DNA from: Desulfobacterales bacterium
GTDB lineage: Bacteria > Desulfobacterota > Desulfobulbia > Desulfobulbales > BM004
Length of the DNA stretch: 9,911 nucleotides
Direction of reading: 5' to 3'
Assembly: GCA_030621655.1 (NCBI GenBank)
Contig: JAUXHH010000051.1
Location: 1-9,911 of the forward strand
Notes under the pieces: model-generated
What the model was told of the DNA's origin: nothing
Database searches by the model: none
What the model saw: the letters and a program-made list of their open reading frames with translations, nothing else
Position numbers and translations under genes: made by a program
In this document: piece after piece, positions 1-7,546 of the stretch
Numbering within the stretch: position 1 is the first letter of the stretch
How the letters are laid out: each line of letters starts with the position of its first letter

Positions 1-105
1 ACCTCAAATTTCATACTATGACGGCTTTTTAGACGGCTTTTAAATCACATAAACGGCGTTAAACGACCTTAAACGGCGTTAAAATCATCTAAAGTACGCT
101 TAAAA
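1..105. mobile_element. Probable end of an integrated element, with clustered short direct repeats
   Basis: This non-coding stretch directly precedes a tRNA-Glu 3' fragment. It contains GACGGCTTTT-like units at 20 and 32, AAACGGCGTT at 51 and 71, a variant AAACGACCTT at 61, and degenerate AAA-led units at 81 and 91. Units from 41 to 105 are spaced almost exactly 10 bp, about one helical turn, so they present the same DNA face. Clustered short repeats beside a tRNA 3' fragment are typical of integrase arm-type binding sites or element ends; that reading is inference. No integrase or other gene is visible because the element would extend to the left of the window. Confidence 0.5.
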
Positions 106-154
106 TTGGCCTTTCACGCCGGCGACACGAGTTCAAATCTCGTTGGGGACGCCA
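106..154 (+). pseudogene. tRNA-Glu(TTC) 3' half, likely attachment-site remnant
   Basis: The sequence folds as the 3' part of a tRNA. The anticodon loop is CTTTCAC at 111-117, with anticodon TTC at 113-115 and U33 at 112. The anticodon stem 3' strand is GCCGG (118-122). The T-stem ACGAG (127-131) pairs perfectly with CTCGT (139-143) around the TTCAAAT loop. The acceptor 3' strand is TGGGGAC (144-150), then discriminator G and encoded CCA (152-154). No partner GTCCCCA acceptor strand or D-arm occurs upstream, and the 5' anticodon strand reads TTGGC, pairing only by two G-T wobbles at its outer end. It therefore cannot be a functional tRNA gene. Integrases that target tRNA genes leave exactly such a displaced 3' half at the far end of the element; an intact tRNA-Glu would then lie at the element's other end. 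Confidence 0.8.
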
Positions 155-160
155 AATCTT

Positions 161-196
161 AGGAGTTAAGCGCAACTTGCTTAACTCCTTTTTTTT
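161..196 (+). terminator. Intrinsic terminator, originally of tRNA-Glu
   Basis: A perfect 11-bp stem, AGGAGTTAAGC (161-171) with GCTTAACTCCT (179-189), encloses a 7-nt loop and runs straight into eight T residues (189-196) on the plus strand. It lies 6 nt after the tRNA CCA end, so it is best read as the native terminator of the tRNA-Glu gene, stranded here by the insertion. It would still stop transcription leaving the element towards purL. On the minus strand the hairpin lacks a downstream T-run, so it is a poor terminator for purL. Confidence 0.85.
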
Positions 197-245
197 GCTC
201 TTACAACAGGGCCAGGCGGCCTCATTATAAAAACGTCAAGGTTGT

Positions 246-3200
246 TTATTTGTTTTCCATGCACCAGTGGTAGGCATTCTGGAACATCTGCAACCAGGGT
301 GAAACCGTCAGTTCTTTTTTCATCTTCTCAGGCAGCCAGTGAGCCTGCCATTTCAGAAATGAACGCTCAGGATGGGGCATCATGGCAAGATGTCTTCCGT
401 CGCTTGAGCAGAAACCGGTTATGCCGGAGGGAGACCCATTGGGATTAAAGGGATACTTCTCTGTCTCATTGCCTGCATCATCAACAAATGCCAAGGCAAC
501 CAACCCCTCATTACTCATCTTTTTAAAAATCGTTTCATCGGTAAACTGCAAACGTCCCTCGCCATGTGCCACATGGATTCCAAAGACCAGATCTTCCATA
601 CCTTTGAGCATAATAGCCTTGCTGTCAAGCACCTTTACAGTTGACCAGCGTGACTCGAAACGGCCTGATATATTCCGCACAAATCTTGGCTGCTTTTCCG
701 GGTTAATACCCTGCCACGGCACCCAGCCAAGAAGGCCAAAAAGCTGACAGCCGTTGCAAATCCCCAGCGAAAAAGTATCGGGCCGGGCATAAAACTCATC
801 AAACATTTTTTTTAGCCTTTCATTAAAAAGTATGGTCGCAGCCCAGCCCTTGGCACTTTCAGGCACATCAGCATAGGAAAAACCTCCCACAGCTGCCAAT
901 CCCCTGAACCCTTCAAGAGTTATCCTTTCTTCGAGAAGATCTGTCATGCTGATATCCCAGGGCTCAAACCCTGCAGCATAAAATGCTGCTGTCATTTCCC
1001 TGTCGCTGTTGCTCCCCTCATCTCGAAGGATTGCAATTTTGGGCTTATTGGTGCTTTCAAGAATTTCCCGGGGGGTCTCCCTGGGGGTAAAGCTCATAAA
1101 ATAATTAGCCCCCTGCCGGTCAAATATATTCTGTTTTTCTTCGACAGCGCAGTCAGGATTCATCTGCACCCTCTCCAGCTGGAAACTGGTCTCCTCCCAT
1201 ACCTGACGAAGCTCCTGCATTGGTTCTGCAAGAACAACCGTTTTATTGAACTTTACCGTAATTTGCTTTTCAGAACTTGTACGGCCAATGACTGCGAAGG
1301 GTACACTCTTATCAATAAGTCCTGCTTCCACTTCCTGCCTGTTTTCAGGAACACACTCGATAACCAGACCCAGCTCTTCTGAAAAAAGATGTTCTATAGA
1401 GGTGCCGGCTCCCTGCAACTCTATATCAAGGCCGCAGTTGCCGGCAAAGGCCATTTCGAGAAGGGTAACCAGCAGGCCGCCATCACTTCTGTCATGCCCG
1501 GACAGAATGAGGTCTTTGCCTATAAATTCCTGAATAACGTTAAAACCGCGTTTAACAAGGTCCGGGTTATCCATATCCGGCGAAATATCACCTATCTGCA
1601 TCAGAGTCTGGGCCAGAGCTGTACCGCCCAAACGGTTTTGGCCCTCCGCAAGGTCTATAAATATTAAGACGCTTTCCCCCGGCCTCTTTATATCGGGTGT
1701 GACTACTCTTGTTATATCCTCCATTGACGCATAGGCTGAAATAACCAGTTGCCTGGGAGATTTTACCGTCTCCTCTCCCACACGGGTGGCCATGGAAAGG
1801 CTGTCTTTGCCGCCATCAACGGCAATACCCAACGGTATCATGGCATCCCGCATTGCGCAGGCTGCGTCATACAAGGCAGCACCCTCACCTGGCAACTTCG
1901 GAGCCCACATCCAGTTAGCTGAACACTTTACCCCTTCCAGGGTATCTATCCGGGCCCACACCAGATTGGTCAGCGCCTCACCAACTGCCATTCGTGCTCC
2001 TGCCGGAGGATTCACCAGCATCTTCATGGGCTGTTCACCAATAGCAGTTGCCGCACCGCTCCAAACAAAATGACTCTGGGCAATAACCGCTACGTCGGCA
2101 ACAGTAGCCTGCAGGGGCCCACAGCACTGCTGCTGGGCAATTAATCCGGTAACACTCCGGTCTACCTTATTGGTCAGAAACCGTTTTGAACCCACTGACA
2201 CAAGGCGCAAAATATTGTTTAGTGCTTGCCGAACGGTCATGTCATCCGGCAGCACCAAGGGGGAGTGCTGTCCTTCCTGTCGGCTGTCACTAAATGTCTT
2301 CTGGGGAATATTGCCAAGAACCTCATGCAGTTCAAGATCTACCGGTTTAGATCCATCCTGCCCGTCATGAACCACAAAACGGCCGTCACCGGTCACTGTG
2401 CCAAGTATTTCACAATTTACCTTTTCCCTGTTGCAGATGGCCTCAAATTCTTTCATATTCTCCGAGCGAATCAGAAGGCCATTGCGCTCCTGATACTCAG
2501 CCACATAGATTTCCAAAACCGACATGGTCGGGTCTCCGACCTTAATTTTTCTGATGTCGATCTTGCCGCCGGATTTTTCCACCAGTTCTTTCAGGACATT
2601 TCCAGGCCCCCCAGCACCTTGATCATGGATGACGTCAATGATGGAAGTTTCACCCATCTCGACACAGGCGCGGATCACCCGGTTCATCTTCTGTTCCATT
2701 TCCGCATCGCCGCGTTGAACGGCATTGAAGTCAAGGTCTTCTACATTGTCTCCCTGGAGCATACTGGATGCAGCTCCGCCGCCAAAACCCACCCTGTAGG
2801 CCGGGCCACCGATCTGAACAATAATCATGCCCTTTTCTTCCTCGGCCTTTTCCGTATGCCGATCATCAATCTGCCCTATGCCGCCTGTGAACATGATTGG
2901 CTTCAGGAATCCCCAGCGTTCGCCATTGGGCAATCGCAGATCAAACGACCTGGTAAACCCCTGGATGAGGGGCTCACCAAACTTATTGCCATAATCAGAT
3001 GCCCCATTGCTGGCCTCAATCTCTATTTCAAGGCCGCTGGCCAGGTTCGAAGGGTACTTAAAATTCTTATCTTCCCATGCCAGGTCATATCCCGGAATTT
3101 TCAGGTTGGCGACACAGTATGCGGCTGTTCCACCCACTACCAGGCCGCCCCTCCCGGTTCCCTGAATATCCCTGATCCTGCCGCCTGTGCCTGTCTCAGC

Positions 3201-4061
3201 CCCGGGGAAGGGCGCAACACCGGTGGGGAAATTATGGGTTTCGGCGGTAAAAATAATGTGGTAGCCCATCTTTCGTTTGGTAAAAGCTGAAGGCTTGCCT
3301 GGGCTGTCAGGAACAATGGTAAAAATATCACGCCCGCGAATACCGCTGGAGTTGTCTTTGAAGGCTATGATGCTGTTGGTTGCATTGGCCTCTAACGTTG
3401 AACTGACAATTTCCATTAATGTTTCGGGCTCTTCCTTGTCATCAATAACATGCTTACCCCTGAAAAAACCGTGCCGGGAATGTTCACTGTTGGCATTGTT
3501 TAAATCCATAATTTCAACAATGCTTGGGTTACGGCCATGCTTTTTGACAAAGTAGTCGTAGTAAAAATTTCTATCCCATTCATCCATTGAAATGCCGGGT
3601 ATTTCTTCAAGGGCCGACGGACCTTTTTCCATGAGAGCAACTTCATAATTTTTCTCGGGGATAATGCCTGTCTCAAAAGTTGAAAGCGGCTCAGGGTAGA
3701 GACACTCGGTCATGCGGTCATGGTGTTCAGCAATAAACTGATTACGGTCTACAGGTTTTTCCAGGAGATACCTCCTGGACCGTTCTATGCGGTTTACCTT
3801 GTTAAGGCCCGTGGCGCGGCAGATTGACACCATATTAGAAGACCAGGCAGTGGCAAAATTCAACCGGGGTCCCAGCTCCACCACCTCCTTTTCCGAAGGG
3901 TTGAAATATGGTCCGGCGCTGACTGTTTCCTGAATAAACCCATCAGCAAGCAGAAACTGCAGCCTGGATATTTCTTTATCAGTCAAAGGCTCTGTCGTTT
4001 CAATATTAAAACAGAACTCCATTTGGTTGTTAACCTGCCGGTATAAATGTGTGATATGCAT
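246..4061 (-). CDS. purL: Phosphoribosylformylglycinamidine synthase, single-chain type
   Basis: This enzyme catalyses the fourth step of de novo purine synthesis: FGAR + glutamine + ATP to FGAM in the cytoplasm. At 1271 aa it is the full-length large form that fuses the PurS-like, PurL and PurQ parts. Residues 1 to about 150 are the PurS-like region. NSEHSRH at 191-197 is the substrate-loop motif. AETHNFPTG begins at 273 and GTGGRIRD at 291 (nucleotide-binding core), and GGKDSLSM at 750-757 lies in the second half of the synthase. The C-terminal glutamine amidotransferase starts near 1007; its nucleophile is Cys1102 in GICNGCQ, with His1230 and Glu1232 in PHPER. All catalytic residues are present. 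The ATG at 4061 is preceded by GAGGG (4067-4071) with 5-nt spacing; the stop is TAA. In several blocks the protein matches the animal enzyme better than E. coli PurL, as far as I can recall them. It is the only purine gene in the window. Confidence 0.97.
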   Translation of the reverse strand: MHITHLYRQVNNQMEFCFNIETTEPLTDKEISRLQFLLADGFIQETVSAGPYFNPSEKEVVELGPRLNFATAWSSNMVSICRATGLNKVNRIERSRRYLLEKPVDRNQFIAEHHDRMTECLYPEPLSTFETGIIPEKNYEVALMEKGPSALEEIPGISMDEWDRNFYYDYFVKKHGRNPSIVEIMDLNNANSEHSRHGFFRGKHVIDDKEEPETLMEIVSSTLEANATNSIIAFKDNSSGIRGRDIFTIVPDSPGKPSAFTKRKMGYHIIFTAETHNFPTGVAPFPGAETGTGGRIRDIQGTGRGGLVVGGTAAYCVANLKIPGYDLAWEDKNFKYPSNLASGLEIEIEASNGASDYGNKFGEPLIQGFTRSFDLRLPNGERWGFLKPIMFTGGIGQIDDRHTEKAEEEKGMIIVQIGGPAYRVGFGGGAASSMLQGDNVEDLDFNAVQRGDAEMEQKMNRVIRACVEMGETSIIDVIHDQGAGGPGNVLKELVEKSGGKIDIRKIKVGDPTMSVLEIYVAEYQERNGLLIRSENMKEFEAICNREKVNCEILGTVTGDGRFVVHDGQDGSKPVDLELHEVLGNIPQKTFSDSRQEGQHSPLVLPDDMTVRQALNNILRLVSVGSKRFLTNKVDRSVTGLIAQQQCCGPLQATVADVAVIAQSHFVWSGAATAIGEQPMKMLVNPPAGARMAVGEALTNLVWARIDTLEGVKCSANWMWAPKLPGEGAALYDAACAMRDAMIPLGIAVDGGKDSLSMATRVGEETVKSPRQLVISAYASMEDITRVVTPDIKRPGESVLIFIDLAEGQNRLGGTALAQTLMQIGDISPDMDNPDLVKRGFNVIQEFIGKDLILSGHDRSDGGLLVTLLEMAFAGNCGLDIELQGAGTSIEHLFSEELGLVIECVPENRQEVEAGLIDKSVPFAVIGRTSSEKQITVKFNKTVVLAEPMQELRQVWEETSFQLERVQMNPDCAVEEKQNIFDRQGANYFMSFTPRETPREILESTNKPKIAILRDEGSNSDREMTAAFYAAGFEPWDISMTDLLEERITLEGFRGLAAVGGFSYADVPESAKGWAATILFNERLKKMFDEFYARPDTFSLGICNGCQLFGLLGWVPWQGINPEKQPRFVRNISGRFESRWSTVKVLDSKAIMLKGMEDLVFGIHVAHGEGRLQFTDETIFKKMSNEGLVALAFVDDAGNETEKYPFNPNGSPSGITGFCSSDGRHLAMMPHPERSFLKWQAHWLPEKMKKELTVSPWLQMFQNAYHWCMENK

Positions 4062-4138
4062 TAGGGCCCTCGTTCAGTCGATATACATAATTACAGACGA
4101 AAAATATCCTAAAAAATCAAACGGTTAAGCAGTAATGT

Positions 4139-4204
4139 TTGTCCTTGCTGCAAGACTTTCAAAACTGACGCATAGAAGATAGCGCGAGACTGCAATTAGG
4201 ACAA
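4139..4204. repeat. Imperfect inverted repeat upstream of purL
   Basis: TTGTCCT (4139-4145) is the reverse complement of AGGACAA (4198-4204), and the pairing continues imperfectly inwards (TGC against GCA). The left arm also holds the near-palindrome CTTGCTGCAAG (4144-4154). It lies 78-143 bp upstream of the purL start, in the probable leader or promoter region. It does not match the enterobacterial PUR box as I know it, and no purine riboswitch core is evident. A regulatory role is only a possibility. Confidence 0.25.
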
Positions 4205-4250
4205 GAGACTTTCGCCGGAAAAGACCCAACATTTTAAATTTCTCAACTAT

Positions 4251-4273
4251 GGCTTTGCAGCCCAATTAAAGCC
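4251..4273 (-). other. Hairpin after the broken small gene
   Basis: On the minus strand GGCTTT and AAAGCC form a perfect 6-bp stem around an 11-nt loop. It starts 8 nt after the TAA stop of the broken gene at 4282-4587. No T-run follows, so it is at best a weak or factor-assisted terminator. Confidence 0.25.
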
Positions 4274-4281
4274 TGAGTGAA

Positions 4282-4587
4282 TTATACATTATCGGGTTTT
4301 ATGGCTTGCTCTTTGACTATTCGATACAACCGTAATGTGCCCCGCACTTTTACAAAGAAAAGAAGCACATCGTTTGTCTCAACTTCATAATATTTTTCTT
4401 CCAGCAGCGGATCGGTTTCTACTTTAATATTAAACGTTTCAGGCGTTGCCCCTAAGTAAAACCCACTTATTTGATACGCCGGCCCGCATTGAACATACTA
4501 CCAAAGGCCAAAATTCAGCATGATGCAGAGCAGAAGTGCTATTGCTGACAATAAAATTTTGTTTGTTTTTAGTGTGCAGTTCTTCAT
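4282..4587 (-). pseudogene. Small membrane-anchored protein gene interrupted by an in-frame TAG
   Basis: On the minus strand one reading frame runs from ATG (4587-4585) to TAA (4284-4282), 102 codons, broken only by TAG at codon 30 (4500-4498). Before the TAG the product is MKNCTLKTNK followed by a hydrophobic run of about 18 residues (ILLSAIALLLC...), a signal peptide or membrane anchor. After the TAG the frame stays open for 71 codons and reads like a real protein: GFYLGATPETF at 42-52, an acidic stretch, then a hydrophobic/basic stretch VLLFFVKVRGTLRLYR at 74-89. There is no ATG, GTG or TTG just after the TAG for re-initiation. AAGGAG lies 14 nt before the start, which is distant. The simplest reading is a recent nonsense mutation (for example CAG or TGG to TAG). 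Stop-codon readthrough is an alternative. I do not recognise the family. Confidence 0.6.
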
Positions 4588-4652
4588 TTTACTGCGATCT
4601 GCTCCTTCATTGTCTAACCCTGTCACATTGCCGGAAATTGCAGCCTGCTTTT

Positions 4653-4728
4653 ATTATCCGGAATCCGTGACGGAAAATTACCTGAAACCGGCTGTGCCCT
4701 GTTACTTTTTGTCGTTATTCGGGATAAT
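4653..4728. repeat. Palindromic intergenic repeat, copy A
   Basis: ATTATCCGGAAT (4653-4664) and ATTCGGGATAAT (4717-4728) are inverted repeats with 11 of 12 pairs, bounding a 76-bp hairpin-capable unit. From 4658 the sequence matches the repeat at 8899 in three collinear blocks: 20 of 24 bases at the start, an exact TGCCCTGTT at 4695-4703, and GGGATA...CCGA at 4721-4734. The two are therefore probably diverged copies of one dispersed element. It lies about 140 bp upstream of the secretion ATPase, and I see no coding potential in it. Confidence 0.5.
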
Positions 4729-4771
4729 AGCCGATATTGCAATTAATGATGCATAAAAAAACAATTTATTC

Positions 4772-4800
4772 TTGCATTCCATAGTTAATGAAATTTTATT
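4772..4800 (+). promoter_or_regulatory. Candidate sigma-70-like promoter for the secretion ATPase
   Basis: TTGCAT (4772-4777) and TTTATT (4795-4800) are separated by 17 bp in an AT-rich stretch, about 70 bp before the ATG at 4869. The -35 box is fair and the -10 box is weak. No clear sigma-54 motif was seen. This is a pattern match only; the AT-rich background makes chance hits likely. Confidence 0.25.
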
Positions 4801-4868
4801 AAAAATAAACTAAATACTCTGGTGTCGAACGATTTTCAAATACAACTTCAAATAGTTAAGGTAACCGA

Positions 4869-7187
4869 ATGTCAGCCAAACAAAAAGAAAACACCCTGAA
4901 AAAAACTACTGCTGTTTCCAAAAACAAACCTGCAGACCCGGAACTTCTTTTGGAGTTATTAGCCGGTAAAGAGACAGCGACTCTCAACCGCCCTTTTCTT
5001 CCTGAAGAAAATGAAATTGAGGTTACCCTGGCAAGAAACGGCAATAAAAAAATATATCCACTTTTGGAAGTGTGCTGCATTCAGCTAAAAGATGACCCTA
5101 ACCATCTGAATACGCTGGAAAACTCCCATGATCTTATGGAAATTGAAACCCTCGCCGGCTCCCAGCATTTAGTAAGGATTGCCCAAAATCAGCCTTTCCA
5201 GACCGGCTTTTATGGATCTTATCTTGACCTGGACAACCCATATCGCTCTGCCTTCTTTACCAACCTTGGTGTCAAGTCACGCCGCCAGCTCAACTTTCTC
5301 GGTACCATCCTGGAAGAACAGGGAATGGTATCCCGTGAGACGCTCGAGGAGGTCATCCGGGATTACAACAACATCAAGAAAAAAAGAATAGGCGAGACTA
5401 TCGCCCAGAGGCATAACCTGAACCAGGAAAAAATTGAACAGGTAATCCGCAAGATGCAGAAAGCAGGTAGAATTCCTTCCACAGCCCGTGTCGGTGATAT
5501 ACTTATAGCCTCAAAGCTTGTTACACAGGAACAACTTGAAGACGCAATTGCCCAGCAGGTCATAGAAAAAAACAAAAAAATCGGCGCCCTCCTTGTTGAG
5601 CGAAATCATATCAACGCAGACCAGCTTTTGTCGGCATTAGCAATCAAATTCCAGCTGGACTTTGTCAATCTTGATGATATGGAGCCCAGCAATGAGGCTT
5701 TACACGCAATGCCCCTGGCACTTGTAACACAAATGAAGATACTGCCAATAGCCGACAAGGGCGACCACCTGCTGATTGCCACCTCAAACCCTGCTGAACA
5801 CGCAGAGCTAGGCGACACCCTGCGCTTTATAACCAACCGCAGGATCAAGTTTGTGGTTGCACCTTCTGGACAAATAGCCGCCGCCATCGAAAAGTACTAC
5901 ACCAGAGATGAAGAAAAGGTGGAAGATATCATTGGAGAAATGACCGAAGATGTGGTGGCGGTTGAAGATGCTTCTGACACCTCATTTGTTGATGAAACAG
6001 ATTCGCAGATCATCAAGCTGGTTAATAAAATACTCATTAATGCTTACAAAAAAGATGCTTCGGACATACACCTTGAGCCGGGGACAGGAAGAGACCCCCT
6101 TGCCGTTCGCTATCGGGTCGACGGCCTCTGTCATCTCAGCCATGAGGTGCCGGCCGGTTACAAAAAAGCCCTGCTGTCCCGATTAAAAATTATGTCCAAT
6201 CTGGATATTACCGAACGCCGTAAACCCCAGAGCGGCAAGATCGTCATCCGCTATATGGATAAAAAAATTGAATACAGGGTGGAAACCACACCCACCGTTG
6301 GCGGCAACGAAGATGCTGTTTTGCGTGTTCTGTCAAAATCAGAGCCTATACCTCTTAAGGGCATCGGCTTTTCTCCTCGAGACCAAAAAGTTTTCGAAGA
6401 TGTTGTTTCCAGACCGGCCGGCATGATTCTCTGTGTGGGGCCTACAGGTTCAGGCAAAACCACGACTCTGCATTCTGCCTTAAGCTACATCAATACACCG
6501 GATCGCAAAATATGGACTGCTGAAGATCCGGTGGAAATTACCCAGAAGGGACTGAGGCAGGTCCAGGTTAACGCCAAGATAGGTTTTACCTTCCAGGAAG
6601 CACTCCGCTCATTCCTGCGCTCCGACCCGGATGTCATAATGATCGGTGAGATGCGCGACCAGGAAACAGCCAAAACAGCAATCGAGGCTTCCCTTACCGG
6701 CCATGTTGTTTTCTCCACGCTTCATACAAACAATGCCCCGGAAACCCTTGTCCGTCTGGTAGAGATGGGAATGGATCGTATAAGTTTTTCCGAGGCCCTT
6801 GCAGCGGTTATTGCCCAGCGCCTGGTACGAAAGCTCTGTAAAAAATGCGGGAAAAGCTTTAAGCCGAATAAAGAACAATTTGAGAAGCTGAAAATGGCAT
6901 ACGGGGCTGAATGGTTTGAAAAACATGGCATGGCTACAGAAAAACAGGCCTTCAAGCAAAGGACAGGCTGCAAGGAATGTGACCAAATTGGCTATCGGGG
7001 CCGGACGGCAATTTTTGAAATGCTCGAAAACACAAACAGGATTAAGAAAGGCATTAAAGAAAAGGCCTCTATAGAAGAATTAAGGCAGATGGCGATGGAA
7101 AACGGCATGCGCACCTTGCGGATGGATGCGGTGACAAAGGTCTTCCAGGGGGTTACGGAACTTGATGAGATATTAAGGGTCTGCTGA
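4869..7187 (+). CDS. GspE/PilB-family secretion or pilus assembly ATPase with MshEN domain
   Basis: This is the hexameric cytoplasmic ATPase type that powers type II secretion or type IV pilus extension. In the 772 aa, residues 1-20 are lysine-rich and 21 to about 135 form an accessory region I cannot assign. Residues 143-195 look like a degenerate half MshEN repeat, and 206-345 an MshEN-type (T2SSE_N) domain, a fold known to bind cyclic di-GMP in some homologues. Linker and ATPase follow from about 375. Walker A is GPTGSGKTT (524-532), the Asp box is around AEDPVE (551-556), Walker B is DPDVIMIGEMRD with Glu594, and the His box is STLHTNN (616-622). Four cysteines (657, 660, 701, 704) form the family's zinc-binding C-M domain. 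The ATG at 4869 has AAGG (4858-4861) 7 nt upstream; the stop is TGA. No pilus or secretion partner is adjacent, so gspE versus pilB versus mshE cannot be settled and I give no symbol. Confidence 0.93.
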   Translation: MSAKQKENTLKKTTAVSKNKPADPELLLELLAGKETATLNRPFLPEENEIEVTLARNGNKKIYPLLEVCCIQLKDDPNHLNTLENSHDLMEIETLAGSQHLVRIAQNQPFQTGFYGSYLDLDNPYRSAFFTNLGVKSRRQLNFLGTILEEQGMVSRETLEEVIRDYNNIKKKRIGETIAQRHNLNQEKIEQVIRKMQKAGRIPSTARVGDILIASKLVTQEQLEDAIAQQVIEKNKKIGALLVERNHINADQLLSALAIKFQLDFVNLDDMEPSNEALHAMPLALVTQMKILPIADKGDHLLIATSNPAEHAELGDTLRFITNRRIKFVVAPSGQIAAAIEKYYTRDEEKVEDIIGEMTEDVVAVEDASDTSFVDETDSQIIKLVNKILINAYKKDASDIHLEPGTGRDPLAVRYRVDGLCHLSHEVPAGYKKALLSRLKIMSNLDITERRKPQSGKIVIRYMDKKIEYRVETTPTVGGNEDAVLRVLSKSEPIPLKGIGFSPRDQKVFEDVVSRPAGMILCVGPTGSGKTTTLHSALSYINTPDRKIWTAEDPVEITQKGLRQVQVNAKIGFTFQEALRSFLRSDPDVIMIGEMRDQETAKTAIEASLTGHVVFSTLHTNNAPETLVRLVEMGMDRISFSEALAAVIAQRLVRKLCKKCGKSFKPNKEQFEKLKMAYGAEWFEKHGMATEKQAFKQRTGCKECDQIGYRGRTAIFEMLENTNRIKKGIKEKASIEELRQMAMENGMRTLRMDAVTKVFQGVTELDEILRVC

Positions 7188-7203
7188 AAGGTGCGGCTCG
7201 ACA

Positions 7204-7536
7204 TCAAGCCTGTATCTGTTCCTCTTCCAACATCTGATCCACGAACCGAAGCACAAAATCACGTTGTGCCGGTGATGCATGTGCTATACAGGAGCAGTGC
7301 AGGTTTGACTGGCTGCGGATCAACAATTCAAAACAGGCCGACTCTGCTTCCAGTTCAACCGCAAAGAAAAAGGGGCCGCAAGCCTCATGCCCTAACTGGT
7401 CTCCACTGAGTAAATCCTCAGGCACCTCAATCCAGTACAAACCGTCCACAGGACCAGGTTTCAGCGTCCTTTTCAAATAGCTTTCAATGTTTGCCCGTTC
7501 CTCTCTGCTGAGCTGGTCTATTACATACTGTCTCAT
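7204..7536 (-). CDS. Conserved-looking hypothetical protein, 110 aa
   Basis: A soluble, acidic 110-aa protein with no signal peptide or membrane segment. An N-terminal helix-rich part (MRQYVIDQLSREE) leads to a short DGLYWIEVPEDLL block (31-43). Then come HEACGPFFFAVEL (50-62) and a C-terminal part with the CSC pair at 81-83. Cysteines 53, 68, 81 and 83 could bind metal, but no standard motif is met. The ATG at 7536 has GAGAGG about 6 nt upstream, and that site overlaps the TAG stop of the PhoH gene. The two genes are 10 bp apart and probably translationally coupled. I recall similar small proteins in deltaproteobacteria but no function. Its TGA stop is 16 bp from the convergent ATPase stop, and no terminator is visible in that gap. 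Confidence 0.8.
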   Translation of the reverse strand: MRQYVIDQLSREERANIESYLKRTLKPGPVDGLYWIEVPEDLLSGDQLGHEACGPFFFAVELEAESACFELLIRSQSNLHCSCIAHASPAQRDFVLRFVDQMLEEEQIQA

Positions 7537-7546
7537 GTACGCCTCT

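Noticed and set aside
20..105. CRISPR array
   Set aside because: Units are about 10 bp with no unique spacers between them, far from the 23-40 bp repeat and similar spacer layout of CRISPR.
106..154. Functional tRNA gene
   Set aside because: The acceptor 5' strand and D-arm are missing from the preceding bases.
2226..3290. Long plus-strand open frame of 354 codons
   Set aside because: It lies wholly antisense to the purL core, where the minus-strand frame carries unmistakable FGAM synthase motifs. Its translation has no recognisable domain.
4062..4140. Purine riboswitch or PUR box ahead of purL
   Set aside because: No three-way-junction core or PUR-box-like sequence is visible by eye.
4498..4500. 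Firm call of TAG as pyrrolysine
   Set aside because: Two other genes in the window end in TAG, no pyl gene is visible, and a point mutation explains the data more simply; kept only as an alternative.
4520..4756. Plus-strand open frame of 78 codons upstream of the secretion ATPase
   Set aside because: No convincing ribosome site; it overlaps the minus-strand signal-anchor frame and repeat copy A, and its hydrophobicity is largely a mirror of that frame.
6609..6986. Minus-strand open frame of 125 codons inside the secretion ATPase gene
   Set aside because: It is antisense to the His box and zinc-binding part of the ATPase and is explained as a shadow of that gene.
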